From assembly GCA_037178625.1 (NCBI GenBank), contig CM074135.1, forward strand, positions 1,366,001-1,430,000: DNA of 64,000 nt, written 5' to 3'. Shown here in pieces: positions 30,135-42,848 of the stretch; within the stretch, counting starts at the first letter, position 1; each line of letters opens with the position of its first letter. Position numbers and translations under genes: made by a program. The notes beneath the pieces were generated by a model. That model was not told the origin of the DNA, searched no databases, and saw only the letters and a list, made by a program, of their open reading frames with translations. Origin of the DNA: Skeletonema tropicum. Taxonomy: Eukaryota > Bacillariophyta > Thalassiosirophyceae > Thalassiosirales > Thalassiosiraceae.

Positions 30135-32171
30135 TTAATCCTCTAAGTATAATGTCGGAATATCTGAGCGGCGAACATACTGCAGCATGTAGGCGCTGCT
30201 CGTTCGGCCGCCATATCCAAAACCTCCACCACTAACAGAACCTGATCTACTAAAGAATGAAAAAATACGTGAGAGTAGTCCACGCTGTTTTTTCCTCGCG
30301 TTGTGACCGTCAACGCTTCGTGATCGCTTCCGTCTATATCTGCCTCCGTAGGCATCGGCGACAACTTCTCTGTAGTCGACCTGGGTTACCTGCGAGTCAT
30401 CAAATCTGTACCAATCATCCGATCGGATGTCAGGACGAACGTACGAATAGTAATGACCACTACCATACTCTCCTCTGTGAATGACAATCGATTGCAAGTC
30501 GTAAATGGTACCATCATCTCCCTCTTCTCCATCACCAGATATGATTTCTGATAAGCTCAACACCAATGGAAACTTGACACAGTCATTAATCTTACTGGTC
30601 TCACCCGTTTCCCAGTCATACTTGAACCGTTTCAGGTGCAGCTGTAAAAGTGATGGCAAGCCCTCACGCTTGAGCGAGGAACCTTTGAGTGCGTCTACCT
30701 TCTCGGCACCCTTTTCTGGCCGCCATCCATTCCCTTCGGATACATGAAGTGTTTCAGGTTCAGTAAACATTTCACGAAGAGATGTCTCAATAGAGCCGAC
30801 ATTTCCCTCAGCTACGGGGATGGAAAGATCTAAAAATGGTTCGGTTCGTACACGTTCTCGTGGCTTTGCGTCGGTTGATACATCTTCTCCGGAACCTGGT
30901 AAAATCTCCCTGACATAGTCCTCAAAGTAGCCACTATACAACTGCGACAACTTATCATAATCAACCTCTGGAATGAACAACTTCCAAAACTCCTGTCCAT
31001 CTTGTTGCACATAAGGATTGATTCCCAACGCACGACAAAGAATATTTGTAGTTCCAGAAGTGGTGGCTCTATCCAGAGTACCAAAAGTGTGTTGTAGAGA
31101 ACGCAAGGCGATGGAAATGGGACGAACTTCTTGCTTCACTTCTGTTCTGCGCACTGTTTGGGTTTTGACAGGTGATTGGTCGCCCGAGTCGTTGTCCATT
31201 TCTCCTTGTTCAGCAGAAGCTTGGTTTTCTGTGCTTTCATCGCTATTGTTAGAGATTTCATTCACATCATCATTCTTCTCGACCATCTCTTCGTCGTCAC
31301 CAACGCTATCATCTTTCTTTTCTTCTTCCACTTCCACCTCTACTTCCACTTCAACCTCAACTTCGACAACTTCATCTCGTGCAGTCAACACCATTTGCCT
31401 CAAGTAAGGAACGTGGTAAGCGCATTGCAATTGAGAGTTGAGGTAGCACGTATTTCCAAGATTGACTAGTCCAGCGTATGACTTTTGGTCGTCAATATCA
31501 CCACCTCTTGGAATAGAATCTAGTATAGATCTGGACCAATCTTCCTGATTTTCCTCTACTTGCATAGATGATGTAGCTGCTCGACTAGATTGTTCCTCTA
31601 ACGATGATACAACTTCATTCCAGAGAGACATTGCTACTTTTCTATCAAAACGAGTGGCACTCTTTGCATCTTGCTCACTGTCATACTCTTCCATACACGT
31701 CGTCTCAGGATCTACAGCCATGGCTAGCCAGGATGGTGATTGAATTGCATTACGATTAGTCTGTCCCTGAAAGAATTGTCGCTTTCCAATGAATGGAATT
31801 TTATATCCTTCACTAATCCAGCCACTGCCGCCACCGCCACCACTCAATACAAGCCACCGTAAAGAAAATGTATTCTTTGGCAATAGAGAAGCCACGAGGA
31901 GCATTGTCATTAACGAGGCTGGGCGGTAGACAGCTAATGAAAAAGGAGTACATGCACCTCCCGTACTGTGAACTAGTGATGTAGGTACTGCCAATTGATC
32001 GCTGGCACGATGAGAAAAACGACGTCCTGGTTTCACTTCGTCGTCGTCGTAGATTACTTTGGTTGATCCGGATACAGCTTCAAGTAGGCGCTTTGACAAG
32101 CACCGGCTCGACGATGATCTTGCAGCTCTTGGCCGCCGCTTCTGCCTGCTCTGATGGCTGCGGCGAGCCAT
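30135..32171 (-). CDS. Ubiquitin-specific protease (C19/USP family)
   Basis: 678 residues in one exon. Cysteine protease that removes ubiquitin. The Cys box is NLGNTCYLNS with catalytic Cys242, QQDGQEFWKLF follows, then LQLHLKRFKYD. The His box is YGSGHYYSYV with His573, and the DDWYRFDDSQV sequence completes it. The spacing fits the UBP12/USP7/USP47 group. The N-terminus is very basic, then has one hydrophobic stretch (about residues 83-108, SLMTMLLVASLLP...), suggesting an anchor. A Val/Glu repeat (VEVEVEVEVEVEVE) and acidic insert split the catalytic domain after the Cys box. No CxxC zinc-finger pairs are seen. The 3' end faces the nuclease gene, with stops 51 bp apart. Confidence 0.92.
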   Translation of the reverse strand: MARRSHQSRQKRRPRAARSSSSRCLSKRLLEAVSGSTKVIYDDDEVKPGRRFSHRASDQLAVPTSLVHSTGGACTPFSLAVYRPASLMTMLLVASLLPKNTFSLRWLVLSGGGGGSGWISEGYKIPFIGKRQFFQGQTNRNAIQSPSWLAMAVDPETTCMEEYDSEQDAKSATRFDRKVAMSLWNEVVSSLEEQSSRAATSSMQVEENQEDWSRSILDSIPRGGDIDDQKSYAGLVNLGNTCYLNSQLQCAYHVPYLRQMVLTARDEVVEVEVEVEVEVEVEEEKKDDSVGDDEEMVEKNDDVNEISNNSDESTENQASAEQGEMDNDSGDQSPVKTQTVRRTEVKQEVRPISIALRSLQHTFGTLDRATTSGTTNILCRALGINPYVQQDGQEFWKLFIPEVDYDKLSQLYSGYFEDYVREILPGSGEDVSTDAKPRERVRTEPFLDLSIPVAEGNVGSIETSLREMFTEPETLHVSEGNGWRPEKGAEKVDALKGSSLKREGLPSLLQLHLKRFKYDWETGETSKINDCVKFPLVLSLSEIISGDGEEGDDGTIYDLQSIVIHRGEYGSGHYYSYVRPDIRSDDWYRFDDSQVTQVDYREVVADAYGGRYRRKRSRSVDGHNARKKQRGLLSRIFSFFSRSGSVSGGGFGYGGRTSSAYMLQYVRRSDIPTLYLED

Positions 32172-32929
32172 GGTGCTATTATATTTTCCTTCTACAATAG
32201 TTATGAGGCAAATACACCAAAAGATATGCCGCTAGTCTACAGCAGATGCATTGGCCGAACCCCAGTGAACGTAAATGAAGTGAATGGTTGAAAATCAAAA
32301 GCAAGAGCAAACGTGCGTCTTCAAAGTTAAAGATCATCAATCCAAAGACGGGCGGCAGAACGCCCCGCCCGCCACCACGCGTAGGCGACACGCCAGCATG
32401 ACGTCATTTATCACACCCTTAGCCATAGGGTAAAATATCTTGGGAAGAATTCAAAGCGATACTCCTAATATTTATTGATTATTTCAATTAGCAACGTAAT
32501 AACTTAGGAGTACGTGTTTCTTTTGATTTCAGATGAAAATATTTACTTATAGCTAATCACCTCCGCCTCGTCCACTGCGCCTCGTCCACTGCGCCTCGTC
32601 CACTGCGCCTCCGTCCAAGATAAGAGAAGGACCTTTGCTTTGGCAGCAAAGCAACGAACACGTACTTGCGCATTTATTTCCATTGTTGCCGCGAAGCAAC
32701 TAGCATTGTTATAAACAGCAGCTGAAAATAAAAGAGGGAGAGTGTATTTGATCTAGATAATAGTCACGTCATTGGTAAGTAGCTTGCAACTTGCAACTTG
32801 CATCTTACATGCGTATCTTGGATATGTGCTTGGATTGTCCTTCGTAACAAAACCTCTCGGCGTATTTCTAACCTACCCTTTTCATGCATTTCTCCTCCTA
32901 ACAGTCGGTAAGGACACAAAACAACAACA
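32172..32929. promoter_or_regulatory. Divergent promoter region, USP / acetyl-CoA carboxylase
   Basis: About 760 bp between divergent start codons. It holds three perfect copies of a 15 bp unit GCCTCGTCCACTGCG (32565-32609) and an AT-rich segment at about 32450-32550. Low-complexity CTTGCAACTTGCAACTTGCA lies at about 32782-32800. The A-rich ACAAAACAACAACA leader directly precedes the carboxylase ATG at 32930. No signal-peptide exon was recognised here. Confidence 0.5.
32565..32609 (+). repeat. 15 bp tandem repeat, three copies
   Basis: GCCTCGTCCACTGCG is repeated perfectly at 32565, 32580 and 32595, followed by a partial GCCTCCGTCC. It lies about 320 bp upstream of the acetyl-CoA carboxylase start and could be a regulatory motif cluster or a simple minisatellite. 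Confidence 0.85.
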
Positions 32930-35900
32930 ATGGCTCCCAATCTGTCCTCTACCAGATCCAAGGCCGTGTCCAACCCAAATCTGCACCGTAGATTCCACGA
33001 TGTCGCATCTTATGTAAAGGAACTTGGTGGATCGAAAGGCCGTGTCATCGAAAAGGTCTTGATTGCCAATAATGGAGTTGGTGCTGTCAAGGCCATTCGT
33101 AGTATTCGTAGGTGGGCGTATGAAGTATTTGGAGATGAGAGGGCCATTTCATTTGTAGTTATGGCTACTCCTGAGGATTTACGGTGAGTTGCAACTTTTG
33201 CTTGCTTCGCAAACAGTTGGTGTCAACACAGAATCACCACAGAATGAATGTGCATTAGCATTCTCAGCTACGATGTGAAAACTGTACTCACTCACTTCTT
33301 TTTGAATGCATTTATCTTTTTTCTATCATCAGATCCAACGCTGAGTACATTCGCATGGGTGATATCATCGTCGACGTACCCGGTGGATCCAACAACCACA
33401 ACTACGCCAACGTCACTCTTATCGTTGAACTTGCACGTCTGCACGGAGTTCATGCCGTATGGGCTGGATGGGGACATGCCTCAGAGAAACCTGCACTTCC
33501 CAACTCATTGGCCAAGAGTGATCCACCAATCAAGTTCATTGGCCCCGCAGGACCTCCTATGTATGCTCTAGGAGATAAAATTGGAAGTACGATCATTGCT
33601 CAGAATGCAGGAGTTCCGTGCATTGCATGGAATGGTGCGGATGTTGTGGCTGAGTATGATGTTGAGTCGGGAACTCTTCCAGAGGAAGCGTTTCAACAAG
33701 CCTGTGTTCACAGTGCGGCAGATGCAAGTGCAGCTGCGGAAAAGATTGGTCTGCCCATTATGATTAAAGCTTCAGAGGGTGGAGGAGGAAAGGGTATTCG
33801 TATGGTGAACAAAATGGAGGATGTTGCTAATTCTTACAGACAAGTATGTGGAGAGGTGCCAGGAAGTCCTATTTTTATCATGAAGCTTTCGACCAACTCG
33901 AGGCACTTGGAAGTGCAACTACTTGCGGATGAGTATGGTGATGCTATTGCACTCAATGGTCGTGATTGTTCCGTTCAGAGACGCCACCAAAAGATTATCG
34001 AAGAAGGACCTCCAGTTGCAGCGTCACCAGAGGTTTGGAAGAAGATGGAAGAGGCGGCTGTTTCTCTTGCCAAGGCTGTTGGGTATGCAAATGCTGGTAC
34101 TGTTGAATACCTCTACTCTGAACCTGATGAGAAGTTTTACTTCTTGGAATTGAATCCACGTTTGCAGGTGGAGCATCCAGTGACAGAGATGATTACTCGT
34201 GTGAACTTACCAGCTGCTCAGTTGCAGGTTGCGATGGGAATTCCCTTGCATCATATTCCTGAGATCCGTGAATTGTATGGAAAGAATCGTTTTGAGGATG
34301 ATGTCACTGACTCGAAATCCGTGATTGACTTCAGCAAGACAGAGCGTATCCCTCCTTATGGACACTGTATTGCTGTTCGTATCACAGCCGAGAATGCTGA
34401 ACAGGGCTTCAAACCCACAAGTGGAGGTATCCAAGAGCTTAACTTTCGATCAACTCCCAACGTTTGGGGTTACTTCAGTATGGACAGTTCTGGGTCTATT
34501 CACGAGTTCGCTGATTCTCAATTTGGGCACTTGTTTGCTAGTGGGCCCGATCGCGAGCAAGCTCGACGAAATATGGTTTTGGCATTGAAAGAATTATCAA
34601 TTCGAGGAGACATCAGTACGACAGTGGATTACATCTCCAAGCTGATTGAAATGGACGATTTCATTGACAACAATATTGACACTGCTTGGCTTGATGGAAT
34701 TATCGCATCCGGTGGCATTAAAATCTCTCCATCGGCAAATTCGTTGCGCAAGATGATGGGAAGTGGTTTGAGCAATGACTCATTGGCAGTGATTGGGGCA
34801 ACGATTGTCGCTTTTGATCAGTGTTCAGATGACGAGGCAACTTTCACCAGCTTGTTGGATAGAGGACAACTACCTCCTCTCACACTTTTGAAAATGATTC
34901 GCGATGTTGAGCTCATCTTGGATGAAGTCAAGTATAAGTTATGCTGCACTCGCACTGGCAAAGATACGTTTGAAATTGCTGTCTCCGGCATGCCTTCCAA
35001 GTGCGTGTCTACTTCCGTGCGTTTGCTCAGTGATGGTGGTTATTTGATTAGTATTGGAGGCAAGAGTCAAGTTGCCTATCAGACCAGTAAAGCAGACGTT
35101 GCCAGTGGCATGAAAATTAGTGTCAATGGCAAGACCGTATCATTCTCCCCTGACTATGATCCATCGTCTCTCCGCACTGATGTTGCCGGTAAACTCGTGA
35201 AGAAGCTCGTCCCAAATGGCACACAACTGAAGAAAGGATCTCCATATGCTGAAATTGAAGTCATGAAGATGTTTATGCCTCTCAAGGTCGAAGAGGCAGG
35301 TACGATCACGTGGGCTAATAATGAGGGCGCTGCACTTGCCCCTGGTGATCTTCTCGCCACCTTGGAGCTGGACAATCCAGAAAATGTATCAACCGCTACC
35401 GTATTCGAAGGTGACTTGGACGTTGCCGGTTGGGGATCTTTGGGTGCAAGTGATTCGTCTACGACTAGTAAGAGACCTCACATCACTTTGAGAGAAGCCA
35501 TGGATAAAGTCAAGTGTGGTATGGCAGGATATGTTTTGTCTTCGGAAGCTTTGGGAGTTGTGATGAGCGATATTCAAAAGGCAGTCACAGATCCTGCTCT
35601 TCCTGTTTATGAGATCGATGAACAGCTATCTGTCCTAAGTGGTAGAATCGACGGCTCTTTGTACGACGAGCTTGTGAAAATGACAAGTTACTACAAGCAA
35701 CTTTACGCCAACGTTCCCAAGGACGAAATTTCGGAGAAGTTCCCTGCCGACAAAGTCAAGCATTTGATTGCTGAATATGGCAGCACGGTCAAGGATGAAT
35801 CAGAACGTGCAGGCTTCGTTGCGTTGACAACTCCGCTGGTAGATTCAGCTGATCCCTACACTAAAAGCCAGGCTGCGTCAATTCCTGGCTCTGAGCGTAT

Positions 35901-38900
35901 CTTGTCCAGCTTTATTGAAATTTTGAGGAATTGGATCTCTACTGAACGTTGGTTTTGTGGTGGAGTATCCTATGCTGATGCTATTGAGAACTTGCGTAAG
36001 GCAAACAAGAATGACACCTCTGGAATTCTTGACGCCTGTCGTGCCCACGCACTTCTCAAGTCAACTGCAACTGTCATTTCAACAATTATTGATTCCGTTT
36101 CAGATGCTGGTAAGACTGACATCACATCAACAGAGTTGAAGTCAGTTGTCCAGGGAGCTGCAGGTCTCGCCGATACATCCCCTTGCCTTACTGACATTGC
36201 GTCAATGAGTGGAAATGATACTTATGATAGCTTGTCCCGCAAATGCCGAAATGTTCTCATCGAAGAGTCGCTTCCAAGTATGGAGGATCGCAAGAATAAG
36301 GTACTCGAGGTTGTTAAATCACTTGGTGGTGAAGATACTACGAAACAAATTGAAGAGCTTGTGCAGGATAACATTACAGGCTCGGACATTCTGTTCCCAG
36401 TTTTGAGAGCTGCCGCAGATGTTAGCGAGCAGTTGAAGGTCCTCGAAATATCAGCTAGAAAGCAGTATCAATCTTACAATATCACGGAATTCTGCCCCTT
36501 GGCAGATCAAGGTGCGCTCAAGTTCATTTACCACAACAAACCTCGAGCAAGCGTCTTCAGCAGCTCTTCGAAGATCACTAGCATGACTGACTTAACGAGA
36601 GCATTGAGCAGCAGCAAGCTGTCTGACCTCGAGAGAAGTGACTCCGAGAGTAGCCTTCAAAGTGCGGAAGAGAAAGGAAAAGTGCCATCTGATGTTCCTC
36701 GCGTTGCGTTGATGAAAATCTGCAACACCATGGGTGATGCTGATTCCTTGAAGTCGATACTCGAGCAGTTCCCACAGTATGACGGCAGTGCCCCTCCTTG
36801 TAAAGCTGGTCCTGCAAACGTACTTTCTATTTTTATTATGGAAAGTTACGCTGGAGATGACGAAAGTAGCCTTGCCAAGAGTATTGAAACACTTCTGGCT
36901 CGAGTCCTCGAAGATCTCGAGAAGGCTGATATCAGGAGAGTGACGTTCGTTATCCCGAGAGCTAATCATCCGCTACCATCGGTGTTTACTTTCAGAGAAA
37001 CTGCTGATTTTACCGAAGATCACTTGTACAGAGATATTGAGCCTGAAATGTCCTACCAGTTGGAGATGCTACGCCTCACAAAGAACTTCAGTGTCACCTA
37101 CCTTGGCGCTCATTTGTCACCGTCTGGGCAAGTGTATCTTTACAAAGCAACGCCAAAAGCATCGGCATTGGCGCATGATAAGAAGGCAAACAAAGCTCCG
37201 CGAATCTTTGCTCGTGCTGTGAGCTTCATCGGTGAATTTTCAGCTAGTACATTCGAGCAACTTCTCGTCGAAGCATTCAACGCAGTTGATTCGATCAAGA
37301 CAATTGATCAAGGTGCAGACAACCATCTCTTCATGAATGTAGTCAGCGAATCTCAAAGCAGTGTCATCGATCCTGTGTTGGTGGAACAAGTTGTGAGCTC
37401 TATTCTCAAGCGTTACTCTGCGCGAACAGCTCGCCTTGGTATTGCTGAGGTTGAAGCCAAAACAGTGTGCAGATTGGCGGAAGATGCTCATCCAATTTCT
37501 CTTCGACTTGTTGCAAGCAACCCAACAGGATTTGTTCAAGTGGTCAATACTTATATCGAAGCTCTCAATGATTCTGGTTCGAAACGCGTGTTCAAGTCCA
37601 TCGGAGGCACGAAAGCAAATTTGGCTTGCAGTGGAGACAGTTCTTGGGAGGACTTGGATGTGAATACTCCATACCCTCTTACACGCCCGTTTGATCATCA
37701 ACGAAAGGCAGCCTTAAGGTCGTCTGACACTCTCTATTGCTATGACTTGCCAGCTCTCTTTGAAGCAGCAGTCGAGAAGCAGTGGACTGATGCCACTGGT
37801 GAAGGTTCTCAGCCTGCTATGGTCATGTTTACGACTGAACTGGTTGTCAAGAAGAAGTCAGGTGGACCGTGGACGATTGAGGACTATGCGGATGGGAATC
37901 TAGAGCTTGTTGAAGCTCAAAGGAAGGCGGGTAAGAATGACGTCGGCATGGTTGCTTGGCTGATGACATTGAAGACTGTTGAATACCCCAACGGTCGGCA
38001 AGTAGTGCTTATTGCTAATGATATCACCCACAAAGCAGGAAGTTTCGGTACAAGAGAAGATGTCGTATTCAAATTAGCTTCCGAGTTTGCTCGAGCGAGG
38101 AGGGTACCAAGACTTTACATTGCTGCCAACTCAGGTGCAAGGATTGGACTTGCGGAGGGAATCAAGAAGGTCTTCAAAGTTGCATTTAAGGACCCGTCGA
38201 ATCCTGAAGGTGGTGCTGACTTCCTCTACGTCAGCAAATCTGACTACGAACGCCTTGGTGTGTCCAGGAAAGATCTTATCGCAGAACCTGCTACTCTTAA
38301 TGGAGAAGAAGTTTTCAAGATTACTGATATCATTGGGTCGGAACCAGATCTTGGAGTTGAAAACTTGAAGGGCTCTGGTTTGATTGCTGGCGAGACAAGT
38401 TCTGCGTACGACGATATTTTCACCTTGACGCTTGTGTTGGGTAGAACTGTGGGCATTGGGGCTTACCTCGTTCGTCTTGGACAACGTACTATCCAAAAGA
38501 CCACATCGTCTCCTATCATTCTCACGGGTTACCAAGCATTGAACAAACTGATGGGAGTTGATGTCTACTCAACAAACGATCAATTAGGAGGACCTGCTAT
38601 CATGTACAACAATGGTATCTCTCACATCACCGATAACGATCATCTCTCTGCAGTGACATCTGCTGTTCACTGGTTGTCATACGTCCCATCGATGCGCGGA
38701 GGGCTTCTTCCAATCACAGACGTTACCGGAGTGGATGAGATTGAGCGCCCCATTTGTTTCGTTCCCAAGGCTGGTGTTCCGTATGATCCCAGGTTCCTCC
38801 TCGCTGGACAAGAGGATGATACTGGCAAATGGCATGGTGGATTCTTCGATAAGGGAAGTTTCACTGAAACTCTTGCTGGATGGGCCAAAACTGTGGTTGT

Positions 38901-40032
38901 GGGACGTGCTCGCTTGGGAGGTATCCCGATGGGTGTTATTGCCACCGAAAATCGTACTGCGGAGACTATCAAGCCTGCTGATCCTGCCGATTTGAAGGCG
39001 TCTGAGGCAGTAATCCAAGAAGCTGGAGGTGTCTGGTTCCCTAACAGTGCTTACAAAACTGCACAAGCCATTAATGATTTCCGCACTGAGGATCTGCCTC
39101 TCATCATCTTTGCCAACTGGAGAGGTTTCAGTGGTGGGCAAAGAGATATGTTCGACGAAGTACTCAAATATGGATCACTCATCGTTGATGCCTTCGTCAA
39201 GTTCACGCAGCCAATTTTTGTGTACATCCCACCGCATGCTGAGATTAGAGGAGGAGCGTGGGTTGTTCTCGACGCCTCTATCAATGAGTCAGTGATGGAG
39301 ATGTACGCATCTGCTGAGAACGCTAAGGGTGGTGTTTTGGAAGCAAATGGAGCTGCTTCTGTCAAGTATCGCTTGAAGGATATCTTGGCAACAATGCACA
39401 GATTAGATGACAAGTTGAAGTCTCTGGACGCTGAGCTTCAAGAACGTGTATGCGAATCAGAGCGTCAGGAGGTGATGGATGCTATCAAGGATAGGGAACA
39501 GGCACTCTTGCCAGTGTATGAGCAAATCTCGGTTCAATTCTGCGAGCTCCATGACACTCCAGGACGCATGAAGGCTGTTGGAGTTATCGAGCGTGCTGTC
39601 GAGTGGAAGGAAGCGAGGTCATACTTCTACTGGAGGCTCCGCAGAAAGCTTGCTGAATTCGACGTGCGAAAGCAGATCATTGAGACGGCTCAAGTTGGAA
39701 GAGGACATGCTGCCATTACACCAGTTGCGGCGAGTAAAATGATCAAGAGCTGGTTCCTTGAGACTGACGGTGCTACTGAAGCTCTTTGGGAAGACGACAA
39801 GGCTGTCCTATCGTGGATGGCACAGAAGCAAGGAGACCTTGAAACCAAGATTGTGCAACTAACCAAGGCAAATGTTACACAAGAAGTGTTCGAGGTAATG
39901 ACTGCTGGAGGAAACACTGCTAAAATCGGAACTGCTGGCATTGTTGAAGGTATTTCGCAAGCAGTTTCAACTATGTCAGCTGAAGAGCAGGCCAACTTTA
40001 AAGAGTTCCTCAAGGCCACTCTTCAATTATAA
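32930..40032 (+). CDS. ACC: Acetyl-CoA carboxylase, homomeric eukaryotic type, no plastid presequence
   Basis: Makes malonyl-CoA from acetyl-CoA, bicarbonate and ATP. Two exons, 32930-33183 and 33333-40032, separated by a 149 bp intron (ACG|GTGAGT...CATCAG|ATCC), give 2317 residues without interruption. Biotin carboxylase occupies about residues 40-540 ([44 protein letters not shown]). The biotin carrier has EVMKMFMP with the biotinylated Lys at about 730. A long central domain follows, then the carboxyltransferase halves ([50 protein letters not shown]). The first 30 residues are basic and polar, with no signal peptide or AFAP motif, unlike plastid diatom carboxylases. It is therefore probably the cytosolic isoform supplying fatty-acid elongation and other malonyl-CoA uses (inference). 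Confidence 0.95.
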
Positions 40033-42241
40033 GGATGTAACTAGGATATTTGGGGTAAAAATATTAAAATTATCAAGTAGATCAAATGAAATTAGTAAAG
40101 CTAAGATTATCTTCGGGTTGAATAAGTAGAGCTGTACCGCGCAATGTCTGGAGCATCATCAGCACATCAGTTTGCAAATGCTTCGTTTTGGTGAAGATGA
40201 TATGAATATCTTCAACTTTCTTGGATTAATCGAGATGAAGGAAAGCAAAAAAAGAAGAGTAGACATGAAAGTAAGAAGCATCAATATGATGGACTAAAAT
40301 ATCTACGATGTCTTATTCCACACAGACTTTCTCCATGCTCATTGTACCGAAAACATAGACCGTATGAGGCGCATTATCTTATTGCACCTCTCATTCGTGC
40401 AAAGACGGAAATGCAACCCCCGACCATTTCGCTGGAGAGGCAGTAAATGTGTCATCCATACGATAGCGATGGGGATAAGTGTGCTACTTGGGCGCAGGAT
40501 CGTCCCTACTCGACTGCTCACACTTTAAGGACGCTCGTCTTGTTCCCGCCTTGGCGATGTTGCCTCGAGTAGCGGGTGGATGTATGGACGGTAGCTGTGC
40601 AGCTTGCGATACGCCTGTACGATGTCAAGTTGGGCAGGAAGATGTGTTGTTAGAAAGATGACACGAAACGAAGTAATCAAGACATGTCAACAAAATCTAT
40701 CGCTATTGACATCCAATTCTTTGGGGGTATATGGGCGGGGGACGTCACACAAGATGCTGACAGGGTTTGAATAATCAAGGTAATCCGGCAGGCTACAGAT
40801 CCGGAGCCTCCTCACCCTCCTAAAGGGATCACTGGATCGCACGCACATCCGCAGCTCTCAGCTTTTCTACCAATCAATCTCCACCTGTACGGAAACTGTG
40901 TGCTCTGGAACCCCAAACTCAGAGTGCGGTCCGAAGACGTTTAACATGCCCAGGGCCAATTTGTGTATCACCAGCTTTCCTCGGCGATGGGCCAATTTAT
41001 ATAGCACCGGCTTCCACGGTGCTTCAAGTTGTTGCTCGATCTCATCTACTGTTCTTTTCGCTCGATCATGAATCATGTAACTCACCTGTAACAATAAATA
41101 AACTGCAGTCGTCAGCGGTGGAATCTGCCTCGCGAAGGCGGTAGTCGAGATATTTAGCGCGGCGGCGGTGCGTCTGGATGAAACTGTTGAAAGGCGGTAG
41201 GAACACAGCCGGCCGACGGAGGCGAGTCGGCCGACATGGTGATTTGCTAATGATGATGTTGCCAGTTTGCAGGATGAAAAATTATGAGCTCATGAAAGCA
41301 GCGTCAAGTGATCTCAACAGCTTTTTCTCTCTGCCATCATGAGAAAGCCATCCATGATTGAATGAGTGGCTGTGAGAGCTCGAGATGCTGCCGGTCCGCG
41401 CCATGATTGATAATCATTTGTCGTGCAGCTCGCTGGAAAAAGTTGTTGGGTGATGCATTGCACCTTGGATACTATTGATTCCGACGCACGTGGAATACTC
41501 GTTTTCTTTTTTACAGGGGCTTTCTCTGACTTCCGTCCATCGTCCTCTTGTCTCTCAGAACGAACAGTTCACTCCTCTATCTCACAGAGCAACTGTCCCA
41601 ACAACTAGTACAAGAATCAGTGACTGGACCAACATGACTTGACTGGATAAGTTTTTCATAAGGATACGCTACTTACTTACGTTGTATTATTTTGAACTCA
41701 GCCTCCTTGCACTTGCATGCGCCAAACTGTATACCACTCTGTTAAGTATGCAATGACTTTGTTATTGCTGTCAGTGTAGTACCTATATCGTATTTTCTCG
41801 GTGAATCATACTGGAGTAGTCTTCCTCCATCCTCACTCACATCAGCTCCTATTTCTCCAACCACCACAACTGTCATGTATCCAACCCTCCACAGCTACTT
41901 CATGTTGCGCCTGAAACGAACGATCAATTAGACAACTCTGTCCGTTGCAGATGAGGTGGACGAAGAAGCTATGGATCGACTATCTGCTGTACTATCGAGC
42001 TCTGAGCACTATCCAAGGCGCAGCATCAGCTTGAGGCATCCCCGATGGATTCACTTGCTTGCTTTCTCAATCAGTTCTTCTACGTTGGAATTTGTAATTT
42101 GTAATATATTCCAACAATTCATTAACAGTAGGCCATCTTTCAAGTTGTGGAGTTTCTTCAGTACGGTGGATGCAAATACACTGCAGCTGCAGCGCAGATT
42201 CCGCTACCTTCACCAATGACAAGATATTGTACTCTTTATTA
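40033..42241. other. Long intergenic region without a supported gene
   Basis: About 2.2 kb. A 68-codon frame at 41094-40867 (minus), ending in PEHTVSVQVEIDW, begins just after a TTATTGTTACAG acceptor-like sequence. It could be a last exon of an unrecognised gene, but no upstream exon was found. A CGGCCGAC dyad lies at about 41210-41237. Other open frames show no conserved features. The right border is the MITE at 42242. Confidence 0.4.
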
Positions 42242-42359
42242 AGGGAGCGCGGGAAAGGGGGCTCCCAGCACTTTCTGCTTTATACATCATTCGGTACTCA
42301 AGCGAGAAAGTTCTTATATCAAGTAGTCCCATATAAAATCTCAACGCATATCGCCAATT

Positions 42360-42480
42360 GTTATGCCGGCCGGCGTAACCGTTATGCCGGCCGGCGTAAC
42401 GGGCGTAAACCGGAGTAACGATTATGCAGCCCGGCATGAACCGGCATATCAATATGCCACCCGGCATATCGAGTTACACT
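42360..42480 (+). repeat. Subterminal GC-rich palindromic repeats, left arm of the MITE
   Basis: GTTATGCCGGCCGGCGTAAC occurs perfectly at 42360-42379 and 42381-42400, and degenerate units (CCGGAGTAACG, ATGCAGCCCGGCATGAACCGG, ATGCCACCCGGCATA) follow to about 42472. Each unit is almost its own reverse complement, so the DNA can form short hairpins. It is the counterpart of 42741-42848. Confidence 0.85.
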
Positions 42481-42740
42481 GTCCGCTGTATTTCACAGTG
42501 TCTGCAGTCAACACTTTCATTGTTGAACACTTCCTACGAAGAGCTCTCAAATCATTGACAACAGCTCAACGACAATGGCACTCAATCAAATCATCAATGG
42601 AAAAGAAAGCATTTTTCTGTTTGATTTCACCGCATACACAAGAGATCAATGTACATGTAAGTATTTAGTTTATTGTAGGGCGTGCGCGTGTGTCCCAGTC
42701 CCAGGAAGATGTTACTTACAACATCATACCATAGACTTAC

Positions 42741-42848
42741 GCCGCCCGGCACATCGATGTGCCGGTCGGCCCGACCCGGCGTAAAGCATATGCCGGGCGG
42801 CATGAACCGGCGTAAACGGCGTAACGGTTATGCCGGGCGGCACATCAA
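42741..42848 (-). repeat. Subterminal GC-rich palindromic repeats, right arm of the MITE
   Basis: A run of units built on CCGCCCGGCACATCGATGTG, ATGCCGGGCGGCATGAACCG and GTTATGCCGGGCGGCACATC. It mirrors the left-arm cluster in inverted orientation. The units resemble subterminal transposase-binding repeats, but this is inferred from arrangement only. Confidence 0.8.

Noticed and set aside
40867..41094. Possible terminal exon preceded by an acceptor-like sequence
   Set aside because: No upstream exon or recognisable family; kept only as a note in the intergenic entry.
41956..42219. 87-codon plus-strand frame just left of the MITE
   Set aside because: No recognisable domain and no supporting splice or start context.
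42575..42784. Open frame inside the MITE starting MALNQIINGKES
   Set aside because: Too short for a transposase and without catalytic motifs; probably chance, although a captured exon is not excluded.
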